Source of the DNA: Anaerolineae bacterium | GTDB taxonomy: Bacteria > Chloroflexota > Anaerolineae > E26-bin7 | Direction: 5' to 3' | Length of the DNA stretch: 12,140 bases | Assembly: GCA_029933115.1 (NCBI GenBank) | Contig: JAOZOT010000069.1 | Coordinates: forward strand, 1-12,140 | In this document: piece by piece, positions 1 to 7,103 of the stretch | Position numbering within the stretch: position 1 is the stretch's first letter | Layout of the letters: every line of letters starts with the position of its first letter | The notes under the pieces: generated by a model | Seen by the model: only the letters and a program-made list of their open reading frames with translations | Databases searched by the model: none | What the model was told of the DNA's origin: nothing | Position numbers and translations under genes: made by a program

Positions 1-323
1 GGTGACAGGTCGATTTGTGCAGCAGCGGTTAGGGCTGATCGAAACTGTTCACCTAACTGGCCCATTTGTTTCACGGGCTCCATGAGGTCAGCCACAAGAC
101 GGCCGGCTGCTTCAGAGACCATCCTATCAAGAGAAGTGATATCTGCCAGGATTTTGTGTAGCTGTCCGAGTTGAATGGGAATGCCGGATTGCCCAATTGC
201 TCGCAGATGGGCGTCTATGGGAGCGTAAGTCTTCAGAGCCCGCTGTGTGACAGGTTCCTCGAACAGATCCTCACGAATCTCATTTCTCTGCTCTTTGTCT
301 TCACACTCCTTGACATCCGGCAT
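1..323 (-). CDS. Hypothetical helical protein, 5' part only (runs off the left edge)
   Basis: This is an open frame of 107 codons that starts at ATG 323 and is still open at position 1. An in-frame TGA lies 14 codons upstream of the ATG, and a GAGGA Shine-Dalgarno sequence sits 7 nt before it, which fixes the start. The gene follows the helicase stop codon after 33 bp on the same strand, so it is probably the last visible gene of the operon. The protein begins MPDVKECEDKEQ. It is first acidic and then mainly helical, with heptad-like stretches (residues about 60-105, with repeated L, I, M, V and A), suggesting a coiled coil. I see no catalytic motif and do not recognise the family. Its AT/GC balance is closer to the accessory genes than to the GC-rich helicase. 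A role with the helicase is inferred from position only. Confidence 0.75.
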   Translation of the reverse strand, partial: MPDVKECEDKEQRNEIREDLFEEPVTQRALKTYAPIDAHLRAIGQSGIPIQLGQLHKILADITSLDRMVSEAAGRLVADLMEPVKQMGQLGEQFRSALTAAAQIDLS

Positions 324-356
324 TTCCAGTTCCTCGTGTTCCTTGCTGTGACAAGC

Positions 357-3215
357 TCAAGCTGGATAGTACACAGTTACCGCCAACAAATCGAAACTCC
401 CCGGCGACAAGTCATCAATCCCCCGCAGCCACTCCGCTGCTTGTGCACTTCCCCGCTGCTCCATCTGCTGGCGCATCCTCCGCCGCTCGGCCACCAGTTC
501 CCGCCGCCGTGCCTCGACCGCGTCCTCCAGTAACATCGCCAGCCCTTCTATCGTCAGCGCATCGGCCAGCGTCTCCCGCGCCTCCGCCTCGGTGCGGGTC
601 TCGGGGCTGGGAGTCGCACGCAACAGCCGCCTGGTCGTTTCTGCATCCAACGGCTTGCCGCCGTACACCGGCACCGCCACCGGCAGCAACTCCTCCACAA
701 TCGAGGTCGGCTTCGTGTTCACCACGTAACGGGTCAGCAGATGGAACAGCGCCGTCACCTCCTCCACGTCCGGCGTGACGACGTAGGCCGTCCGCCCATA
801 GTGCTCCACCTCGCGGAAGGTGTTCTGCTTCACCTCTTCGATCAGCCGCCGCACCAACGGGTGACCCACATCCAACAGCGTCAGGTCCGGGTCCCCCAGC
901 GCCCACTCGGCGTCAAAGGTGGCCCGCTCGATCACCTCCCCCACCGAGGCCGTCTGCAAGGCCGGGTGGGTGACGGCTATCCGCCAGGGGCCATCGGAGT
1001 TCTCGGTCACGCTACAGCCGAAGCGGTTCAACCCGCTGAACACAAAGGCTTTGATCTGCTCTGGCGAGCCCACCGTGGCCGCCGTCTCCTCCAGCCGCCG
1101 CTCGATCTCGGGCAGACTGATGTGAGTCTGCCCGTAGAAACTGTCTCCCTTGATCCGCTCCAGCGTCTCCTCGGCGAAGGGGTTTTCCACTGTCTCATCA
1201 TCCGCCGGTCGCCAGTCATCGAGAAAGCTGAGCTGCCGAGGCCCCAACGTCACCTCGTGCTGCTGCAACAGATCCAGGATGCTGGTCTCATCGCCGAAGT
1301 AGGGCGGGGAGAAACCGTAGTCCCGCCGGATCTGGGCCGCCTTCTCCACCAGCACTTTCAGGATGGTGGCATCCAGCGTTTCGTCCATCACCATCGTCCG
1401 CACGTAGACCACCGGCTTGCGCTGCCCGAAGCGGTCCACCCGGCCGTTGCGCTGCTCCAGCCGGTTGGGGTTCCAGGGCAGCTCGTAGTGGATCACCTGG
1501 GTAGCGGCATGCTGTAGGTTGATGCCTTCGGAAATGGCGTCGGTGGCGACGAGGATGCCCACCTTGGCCCGCTCGAACTCCAGAAAGACCTCCCGCCGCT
1601 GCCGCTCGTTCAGCCCGCCGTGGATCGTCAGCACCGTGGCGTGGGCGTAGCGCTCGTCGCGGCGGATCTGCTGTGCCAGGTAATTCATGGTGTCCACGTA
1701 GCGGGTAAAGATCACCACCTTGGGGTGGACGGCGAGCCGCCGGCGGAGGGTCGTATCCAGCAGTTTCTGCAGCTTGCTGTCGCGGCCGGGCGTGACCTTG
1801 TTGGCCTTGGCCAGCACCTCTTCCAGGAGTTCAAGCTCGGCTCTGATCTCATCCGGCGAGCCGTAGACCAGCCGCTCGGTCCGCCGGCCGGCCTCCTCGT
1901 CGGTCAGCCGCTCGCCCGTGTCCTCGTCCAGCACGTTGGCCCGGGCCACCTCGGGCGGGATGGGGGTCTCCTCTGCTTCGGCTGTCGCATGTGTCAGCCG
2001 CTGCTTCAGCCGCTCCCGCCGGTTGCGCAGCGAGCAGCGCAGCGCCTCCGGCGAGCTGAGCGCCCGCTTGTGAAGGTGCATCACCGTCCATCCGGCCAGG
2101 GTGCGCACCTGGGCGCTGCCACCGGCTGCGTTCTGCAACACCCGGCTGCCATAAGCTTCGACGGCGCGGATGGCGTCCATCTCGTAGGCCGTGGGCGGCA
2201 CGATGACCTCGTCTTGGTCACGCTTGGGGAAGGGGCTGCGGGTGGGGTCGTCCTGGAACCAGGCCTCCACGTCCTGCCGCCGCCGCTGGCAGACGTGGCG
2301 TTCGGCCACTGGCCGCACAATGTCCGGATCGTGGACCGGGCCGGTCACGGCCCCCACGTCCAACATGCGCAGCAGGCTGGCGAAAGAGTCGGTATAACCG
2401 TTGTGCGGCGTGGCGGTCAGGAGCAACAGGTGGCGCACCCGGGGGCTGGCAGCCAGCGCCTCGGCCAGTTCCCAGCGGTCCATCCACACCCGCCGGTCCG
2501 GCCCGCTCTGGTGCGGCTTGGCTACCTGATGCGCCTTGTCAATGACCACGATGTCCCAGTGCTGCTCCAGGATCTGGTTCTTGATGGCCGGCTGCTTGGC
2601 ATAGTCCACCGAGGTGATGAGGTAGCGGTAGTGTTCCCAGGGGTTGGCGCCGGCGGGCAGTTCTCGCTCCATCTCCCGGCGGTGGCGGGTCGAGATGATG
2701 CGCGCCGGGATGTGGAAGAAGTAGTCCAGTGCCTCCCGCCACTGCTCCCGCAGGTTGGCCGGGACGATGACCAGCAGACGAGAGGCCATCTGGCGGGCCA
2801 GCAGTTCGGTGATGATGAGCCCCGCCTCGATCGTCTTGCCCAGCCCCACATCGTCAGCGATGAGCATCCGCACGCGGGGCGTCTCCAGGGCCATCACCAC
2901 CGGCACCAGTTGGTAGTCCTTGGGGATGACACGGCTGCGTTGTAAGCTGATGAGGGGAGCAGTGCCGTGAAGCAGGCTGAGGCGGTAGGCGCGCAGGAGG
3001 AGGTCCTGGGCCGAGGGGTGACCCACGATATCAGGCGACGGTGGCTCCAGACGGCCAGGGCGGATCTCCTCAAAGGGGACATAGAACTTACACTGTTCCG
3101 CTTGGCCGCCGTCAATGGAGGTAGCGACGAGGATGTCGCCCTCGTGAGCATCTACGCGCCATAGGCGGTTGCGGTTGGTGATCACGGTGCCAGGAGCAAA
3201 GGTCGTATCCGGCAT
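357..3215 (-). CDS. SNF2-family helicase (DISARM DrmD/HepA-like), 952 aa
   Basis: This is a superfamily 2 ATP-dependent helicase/translocase expected to act on DNA in the cytoplasm. Visible motifs, numbered from the chosen ATG, are: motif I DDVGLGKT (121-128), motif Ia VPANLREQW (151-159), motif II DKAH (226-229, normally DEAH), motif III LTATPHNG (266-273), motif IV VIFTRY (501-506), motif V ATDAISEGINLQ (557-568), and motif VI with Gln588, Arg589, Arg592 and Arg595. The C-terminal 340 residues are helical and end in a charged stretch (about 885-935). The overall length and order match the HepA/DrmD helicases found in DISARM and other defence loci; the exact subfamily is inference. The open frame extends upstream to 3356 inside the leader repeat, but ATG 3215 has an AAGGA sequence 8 nt upstream and gives a normal N-terminus; ATG 3224 is the alternative. 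It is clearly more GC-rich than its neighbours. The Glu-to-Lys change in motif II could abolish ATP hydrolysis. Confidence 0.9.
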   Translation of the reverse strand: MPDTTFAPGTVITNRNRLWRVDAHEGDILVATSIDGGQAEQCKFYVPFEEIRPGRLEPPSPDIVGHPSAQDLLLRAYRLSLLHGTAPLISLQRSRVIPKDYQLVPVVMALETPRVRMLIADDVGLGKTIEAGLIITELLARQMASRLLVIVPANLREQWREALDYFFHIPARIISTRHRREMERELPAGANPWEHYRYLITSVDYAKQPAIKNQILEQHWDIVVIDKAHQVAKPHQSGPDRRVWMDRWELAEALAASPRVRHLLLLTATPHNGYTDSFASLLRMLDVGAVTGPVHDPDIVRPVAERHVCQRRRQDVEAWFQDDPTRSPFPKRDQDEVIVPPTAYEMDAIRAVEAYGSRVLQNAAGGSAQVRTLAGWTVMHLHKRALSSPEALRCSLRNRRERLKQRLTHATAEAEETPIPPEVARANVLDEDTGERLTDEEAGRRTERLVYGSPDEIRAELELLEEVLAKANKVTPGRDSKLQKLLDTTLRRRLAVHPKVVIFTRYVDTMNYLAQQIRRDERYAHATVLTIHGGLNERQRREVFLEFERAKVGILVATDAISEGINLQHAATQVIHYELPWNPNRLEQRNGRVDRFGQRKPVVYVRTMVMDETLDATILKVLVEKAAQIRRDYGFSPPYFGDETSILDLLQQHEVTLGPRQLSFLDDWRPADDETVENPFAEETLERIKGDSFYGQTHISLPEIERRLEETAATVGSPEQIKAFVFSGLNRFGCSVTENSDGPWRIAVTHPALQTASVGEVIERATFDAEWALGDPDLTLLDVGHPLVRRLIEEVKQNTFREVEHYGRTAYVVTPDVEEVTALFHLLTRYVVNTKPTSIVEELLPVAVPVYGGKPLDAETTRRLLRATPSPETRTEAEARETLADALTIEGLAMLLEDAVEARRRELVAERRRMRQQMEQRGSAQAAEWLRGIDDLSPGSFDLLAVTVYYPA

Positions 3216-3250
3216 AGGCACCATCCTTGGAGATGCTGGCGTAAGAGCAC

Positions 3251-3284
3251 AAAAGCCGCCTCCTGTTTGCACGGAAAGCGGCTT
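3251..3284 (-). terminator. P3 hairpin with U-run, copy A (candidate attenuator)
   Basis: Read on the minus strand, this is a 7-bp AAGCCGC/GCGGCTT stem continuing through wobble and Watson-Crick pairs to a GCAA loop, followed by TTTT then GTGC. The U-run is short, so termination may be partial, as expected for an attenuator placed just before the helicase start. Confidence 0.55.
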
Positions 3285-3296
3285 GTATGGTATAAT
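3267..3296 (+). promoter_or_regulatory. Plus-strand promoter-like pair inside repeat copy A
   Basis: TTGCAC (3267-3272), an 18-bp spacer and TGGTATAAT, which is an extended -10 ending at 3296. It faces the minus-strand promoter and would make an RNA antisense to the leader. The TATAAT is retained in both copies although the surrounding half has diverged. Confidence 0.4.
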
Positions 3297-3346
3297 GCCA
3301 ACGAGCCTTACTTCCTGGACGTGACAGGAAGTGGGGCCTAATGTTT

Positions 3347-3388
3347 GGGATCTCACAGAGCTGCCACTCTGCTGATCCCTTTTTATTT
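3347..3388 (+). terminator. Plus-strand intrinsic terminator, copy A (same stem as P1)
   Basis: On the plus strand the GGGATC...GATCCC stem with inner CAGAG/CTCTG pairs is followed directly by TTTTTATTT (3380-3388), a classic Rho-independent terminator. It would end a plus-strand RNA of about 85 nt started near 3303, before that RNA reaches the minus-strand promoter. Confidence 0.6.
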
Positions 3389-3421
3389 GCAGCGAGATGG
3401 CGCATTTACAATGCAGCCAGT

Positions 3422-3450
3422 ATTATAACAGTCAATGCCTTTTATGGCAA
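3422..3450 (-). promoter_or_regulatory. Sigma70-type promoter for leader copy A and helicase
   Basis: Minus-strand -35 TTGCCA (3445-3450), a 17-bp spacer and a perfect -10 TATAAT (3422-3427). It lies downstream of the SIR2 stop codon and would give the helicase its own transcript. The boxes and spacing are the same in copy B. Confidence 0.75.
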
Positions 3451-3491
3451 GTCGCTAAAGCCTGTTCTTTAACGTCCGAAGTGACGATGGG

Positions 3492-4730
3492 TCACGCTAT
3501 CCCCCGTAGCCATCCTTCCAACAGTGCCGACTTGTTTCGCCTTTTGCTTTGCAAGTTGACTACTTTGATGCCTCGTTTCTCCAGATCATCCGCTTCCAGG
3601 CCTGGGACATCAAAGAGCACGGCGTAGGCCAATCGCCTATGCCTCCCAAAGTCCAGGCCGATGTTGTCCCAGATCTGGTTGAAGAAAGGGTCGTTGAGGC
3701 TATAGCCGAGAAATAGAGCTGTTTTAGTCTCAAGCACACCGCGTAGCCGTTCCGCCAAGCGAGGGTGAGCAGCAAAGTAGGTGTTGTAGTCAGACTTTGT
3801 GATGACAATGGTATCAGGACGCTTTAGATCACCATTGAGCTTCACCAACTGCACACGGTCTTCACGCCAGAAAGGTATCTCTGTCTCCTCAACGATCACG
3901 TTATGTCGTTTTCCCCCCGCCTGGAGTGTGCGCTCAATGAGGTCATCGTAATTAGTGGTGAAGATGACTTTGACAGGTAGTTTAGCCAGTAGGTGGTGAT
4001 TTGTGGTAGGTTGGACACCGGTGGTGTCCAGTTTCTCTTGCAGATAGGTGATGAGAGCATAGCGGCTACGCTGGTTCTCGTAGTGCTGCGCTGCGATGAG
4101 CAGGTGGTCAGCGGTAACGAGCTCATCTTCCGTGGGCAGACGATAGCCAACTGCCCGGGCCAGGGGACGGATGAGCCTACCCCAGCCGGGTAGTCCCGCA
4201 CCGATGGAAAGGCCAGCTCCAAGGAAGAGGATCAAGTCGCCCCGTTTCAACTGCTGACGCAGTTCCTGCGCGATGGAGTTCGGGACTGATGCCTCGCCTG
4301 GCAGTGTTACTTCATTTGTCTGTCCCTCCAAGTCTGGCACTCTGACAAGTGACGGCAACCCGGTTTCGGTTCTTTTCTGCTCAGGAGTAATTGCCGGCGC
4401 TACTCTTATGTGTAACTCGACCTCCATCGCTTCGGCGCGCCGATCTCTGCTCTCGACAAAGTAGTTTGCCCGTCCGCGGATAATGTATGACCCGGCGGCG
4501 TGTGCCCGAAAGGAGCGGATCTTCTTAATGCCCGGATAGCCTGGCGCGAGTTGGTCTAAATGTATTTTCAATGGATATAGTTGTATGTCGTGCCGATGTT
4601 CAAGTTCAATGTTCACATTGCTATAGATATCCGAGGAATTGTTGCGGATGACAAGAATGATGTTGGGGGAATTTACACGGATCGGCTGTGATTTATCAAC
4701 TTGTACCTGAAGCGTCGCATTTTTAGCCAT
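3492..4730 (-). CDS. Ig-like domain / SIR2-family protein, candidate NADase effector, 412 aa
   Basis: The C-terminal two thirds (about 155-405) is a SIR2-like (SIR2_2) domain, which in bacterial defence proteins such as Thoeris ThsA or DSR effectors cleaves NAD+. Visible motifs are the nucleotide loop LFLGAGLSIGAGLPGW (168-183), TTNYDDLIE (258-266), KLNGDLKRPDTIVIT (297-311) and FLGYSLNDPFF (340-350). The position equivalent to the catalytic His in the HG motif is Asn299. Residues 1-112 are beta-rich and Ig/CARDB-like, probably a sensing or docking domain, followed by a linker (113-150). There is no signal peptide or membrane helix, so it should be cytosolic. The ATG at 4730 has a G-rich Shine-Dalgarno (part of an 8-G run on the coding strand) and lies 23 bp after the zinc-finger gene. 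An effector role is inferred; the Asn substitution leaves activity uncertain. Confidence 0.88.
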   Translation of the reverse strand: MAKNATLQVQVDKSQPIRVNSPNIILVIRNNSSDIYSNVNIELEHRHDIQLYPLKIHLDQLAPGYPGIKKIRSFRAHAAGSYIIRGRANYFVESRDRRAEAMEVELHIRVAPAITPEQKRTETGLPSLVRVPDLEGQTNEVTLPGEASVPNSIAQELRQQLKRGDLILFLGAGLSIGAGLPGWGRLIRPLARAVGYRLPTEDELVTADHLLIAAQHYENQRSRYALITYLQEKLDTTGVQPTTNHHLLAKLPVKVIFTTNYDDLIERTLQAGGKRHNVIVEETEIPFWREDRVQLVKLNGDLKRPDTIVITKSDYNTYFAAHPRLAERLRGVLETKTALFLGYSLNDPFFNQIWDNIGLDFGRHRRLAYAVLFDVPGLEADDLEKRGIKVVNLQSKRRNKSALLEGWLRGIA

Positions 4731-4753
4731 AGCGATTCACCCCCCCCGCCGAA

Positions 4754-5014
4754 CTACTCTTCTTCAGACGATTTGAGTAGACGATTTGACCAATGTATGA
4801 AGCCCCGCACAAGCCGGCCGAGAGGACCTGCATGATCGCAATTGGGGCAGTGGTTCGCCACTGGCCAGCCAGCCATAGCCGGGTCCCAACTCCACTTACA
4901 GCAATTGGGGCCATCACATAGGGGAAGGCCACAGTGATGGCACACGAATTTGGCCTCGGACATGCAACCGACGCCATTGATGGCGCATTTCAACTTTGAA
5001 CTCTTAGCTGCCAT
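4754..5014 (-). CDS. Small stand-alone zinc-finger protein, 86 aa
   Basis: ATG 5014 is preceded by GAGAGGGG at suitable spacing. A TTG at 5041 would add nine residues and overlap the stop of the upstream gene, but has no better ribosome site. The protein has nine cysteines: C10, C17, C25, C28, C33, C38, C39, C56 and C59, with the core VCHHCGLPLC (24-33) and HCPNC (55-59), suggesting two zinc sites. The core matches VCHHCGRLLC in the adjacent 680-residue membrane protein, so the two fingers are probably related. There is no membrane helix, so it may be a soluble partner or adaptor of that protein. I do not recognise the exact family. It lies 23 bp before the SIR2 gene and directly after the membrane protein gene. 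Confidence 0.8.
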   Translation of the reverse strand: MAAKSSKLKCAINGVGCMSEAKFVCHHCGLPLCDGPNCCKWSWDPAMAGWPVANHCPNCDHAGPLGRLVRGFIHWSNRLLKSSEEE

Positions 5015-5037
5015 AATCGAATCCCCTCTCGGACTTG

Positions 5038-7080
5038 TCAACGACGACCGCTGGGATGGATCACCTCTTCAATGATCTTCCGGAGTGTATTGTAATCCCT
5101 TTGCAGATCCGTCATTCCTTGATCGCCACTGCCCACGACGCTGCGCAATACTAATTCGAAATGCAATGTGCCGTGACTACTATCGCCAGGATGATCGTCT
5201 CGGGGCTCCTCCCCCAGAATGATGAGATGGATGTCAACTGGCTGAAGCAGGCCGATCCTTGCGTCGTGAGGTTGGGTGTAATTCCCTGGATCAATGAAGG
5301 GATTGGATGTCATAGCTTGATTAGGTACTGCCATTTGCTCGGCAATGGGCATGGAGGGTGACCAATCCCACTCAAAATGAGCTTCAGATGCAACATTTGC
5401 TCTTTCATGTGTCTCGCCAATGTAGTAACGGCCCTTGATCTCCCAGCAACGTGCCTGCCTGCTGTCGGTGCCGGTCTCTGTGACGCGGCCCAGTGTTTCA
5501 ATGACTTGCTGGATATAGACTGGCGGCCGACCAAGTTGCTTGGGATGAGTAAGAGCGGCAATGATGGCGTCAACAATTTTGTGATTAGGAGATACAGGAT
5601 ACTCCTTTGAGCGCTTCGGCGTTTTCGGTTCCGTATGGATGGTGTAGGCCGAGAAGATGGAGGTCTTGAAAGACACTTTACCCTCAATAATTGTCTTGTG
5701 CTTCACCATCGGATTCATCCAATGGATCTTCTCAGCCCTGACCGGGCTGCCTGAGGCCGGACGAATTATGTACCTACCAGTTGCAGTTGGCTTGCCTTTT
5801 ACGAATGGGTCCTCAACCACCCTCAATCCAGAAATGGTATAGTCCTCGATAATCAGTTTATACTCACCCTTGAATGAGCGAGGCTGTATGCCGAGTGGTT
5901 GTTGAAACTCAATGTAAAGTAAAAGGGAAGTGTCTGCTGGGACTTTCTTTTCACGCCAGGCAACCTCCCACTTTGACAGGTCGAATTGACCATTTGTGTC
6001 TTCCACCCTGCAACCCGGCGGAATATTCAAGGTCAGACGCTCCAGCGTGACTCTCCTCGCTACCCCTTTGTGTAGTTCCAGCATCAATTCAAGGTAGCGA
6101 CCTCCTTGAAGCAATCTCGGTTTGATAAAAAAGGGAAATTCCTGGTCATATTTTGGTCCCAGGCGTAGCGCCCCTGGATCGATGCGATAGTGTCCGGTCC
6201 ATTCAATCGGCTGACGCTCGCGGCAAAGCCTTATGAAATCATCGGGTGCTATCCCCTCAATGATTGGAAAGGTTGGGCCGTTTCCGAGAAGCTGCTCCAT
6301 TTTCCTGAGAAATTGTACATTCTTCTGTTTATCGAGAGCCACAAAGCCAGCATGTATAGTCACTTTGCCGTCGCGTGGTTTTGGCTTGGGGGTGCTTTTG
6401 TAGCGTTCCTCATCCTCCGGCACTAGCCCCAGCTTGATCGTCAATTGACCACCACAGGGTACATGCTGAGGAAGGTAATGATCTGGTGTTATGTTAAAGT
6501 CGGCCTTCACGTGTTCATGAAGTTCGATGGTATATGTGGGGAAAACGGGGATGCCCAGCGGGTACTTTACCGGAAACGGCAGACGCGGGTAGAGAACCCA
6601 GGTCAACCTGGCCAGGAACAGCAAAACCAGAGCCCCTGCTCCCCGCGGTGCGAGCGGAACCAGTGCCGCCCACTTCGGAGGCAGAGCCAAAATTGTCATC
6701 TGTTGCCGGGCGAATTGGATTATCGGCAGCAGGATCAGGATCGCTGCTATCCCCAGGATGGAGGGTATAACCAGCCGCGCGATGGTATCCCTGTAGTGAA
6801 AACAGTCTTCGCAGTGAGCGCTTCGCTTAAAGGCGGCAGACAGGGGGCGTATACGTGCGAAGACGTTGTCGGTGTGCAGAGGACCGAATGGGTTGAATTG
6901 ACACTTTTTGCAAAGCAGGCGGCCACAATGATGGCAGACGGCAATGACCTTTTTGCTGTAGCACTTGTAACACTTGATGGTCGTCTCATCGCTGAATTCT
7001 AGTCGGACTTCCGGTTTACCCATCTTCGCCGGGCGTGGAGCGCAGACTGGCGTGTGTTTCGTGGCATCGCTGGCAGCCAT
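5038..7080 (-). CDS. Membrane-anchored zinc-finger protein with shared C-terminal module, 680 aa
   Basis: The N-terminal region has an eight-cysteine cross-brace-like zinc module: C37-x2-C40, C49-x2-C52-x4-C57-x2-C60 and C90-x2-C93. Two hydrophobic segments follow, about 103-124 and 136-163, which would anchor the protein in the inner membrane. The remaining 510 residues are beta-rich and probably cytosolic. Residues about 385-425 contain KG-x9-TISGL (K404, G405, T415-L419), also present with identical spacing in the upstream AlbA_2 protein; the extreme C-termini (about 640-674) also resemble each other. ATG 7080 has an AAGGAGGAG ribosome site at 8 nt and lies 23 bp after the upstream gene. 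I do not recognise a catalytic domain. A likely role is a membrane-bound scaffold or sensor for the operon's complex (inference). Confidence 0.85.
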   Translation of the reverse strand: MAASDATKHTPVCAPRPAKMGKPEVRLEFSDETTIKCYKCYSKKVIAVCHHCGRLLCKKCQFNPFGPLHTDNVFARIRPLSAAFKRSAHCEDCFHYRDTIARLVIPSILGIAAILILLPIIQFARQQMTILALPPKWAALVPLAPRGAGALVLLFLARLTWVLYPRLPFPVKYPLGIPVFPTYTIELHEHVKADFNITPDHYLPQHVPCGGQLTIKLGLVPEDEERYKSTPKPKPRDGKVTIHAGFVALDKQKNVQFLRKMEQLLGNGPTFPIIEGIAPDDFIRLCRERQPIEWTGHYRIDPGALRLGPKYDQEFPFFIKPRLLQGGRYLELMLELHKGVARRVTLERLTLNIPPGCRVEDTNGQFDLSKWEVAWREKKVPADTSLLLYIEFQQPLGIQPRSFKGEYKLIIEDYTISGLRVVEDPFVKGKPTATGRYIIRPASGSPVRAEKIHWMNPMVKHKTIIEGKVSFKTSIFSAYTIHTEPKTPKRSKEYPVSPNHKIVDAIIAALTHPKQLGRPPVYIQQVIETLGRVTETGTDSRQARCWEIKGRYYIGETHERANVASEAHFEWDWSPSMPIAEQMAVPNQAMTSNPFIDPGNYTQPHDARIGLLQPVDIHLIILGEEPRDDHPGDSSHGTLHFELVLRSVVGSGDQGMTDLQRDYNTLRKIIEEVIHPSGRR

Positions 7081-7103
7081 GATTTCTCTCCTCCTTCATG
7101 GCA

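Larger units (their letters stand above)
3251..3415 (-). ncRNA. Structured leader RNA or small RNA, copy A (before helicase)
   Basis: Transcription from the minus-strand promoter would start near 3415. The RNA then forms P1 (3347-3379: outer GGGATC/GATCCC and inner CAGAG/CTCTG), P2 (3311-3331: ACTTCCTG/CAGGAAGT in this copy, 8 bp) and P3 (3253-3284: AAGCCGC/GCGGCTT, extended by further pairs to a GCAA tetraloop). P3 is followed by TTTT and lies about 35 nt before the helicase ATG. It could be a transcription attenuator of the helicase or an independent RNA of about 165 nt. I do not recognise it as a known riboswitch or T-box. Comparison with copy B shows compensating changes in P3. Confidence 0.65.
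3251..3454 (-). repeat. Copy A of a duplicated ~200-bp promoter/structured-RNA element
   Basis: This is a direct repeat of 9897-10096. Positions 3347-3454 match 9989-10096 at 107 of 108 bases; the one difference (3431) is in the promoter spacer. The left half (3251-3346) has diverged, with single-base indels, but keeps its hairpins. Similarity stops abruptly at the -35 box on one side and at the U-run of the last hairpin on the other, so the repeated unit is a whole transcription unit. It fills most of the space between the SIR2 gene and the helicase gene. Confidence 0.9.

Noticed and set aside
171..533. Plus-strand 120-codon ORF at the left edge
   Set aside because: It lies antisense across the helicase end and the partial gene at 1-323, has no ribosome site and its sequence is not protein-like.
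1620..2945. Long plus-strand ORF (441 codons) opposite the helicase
   Set aside because: It is the antisense shadow of a GC-rich gene; the minus-strand frame has all helicase motifs in order.
3216..3356. Upstream extension of the helicase reading frame to GTG 3356
   Set aside because: The extension runs through the structured leader and has no ribosome site; ATG 3215 has AAGGA at good spacing and a plausible N-terminus.
3112..3405. ORF starting MRHLAANKKGS in leader copy A, with the same start in copy B (9856-10047)
   Set aside because: The two peptides agree for only about 20 residues and then lose frame because of one-base indels, while the RNA stems are kept. No ribosome site precedes the ATG, which lies only about 10-15 nt after the predicted transcript start.
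3251..3415. Leader as a T-box or other known riboswitch
   Set aside because: No T-box core or other riboswitch core that I recognise is present.
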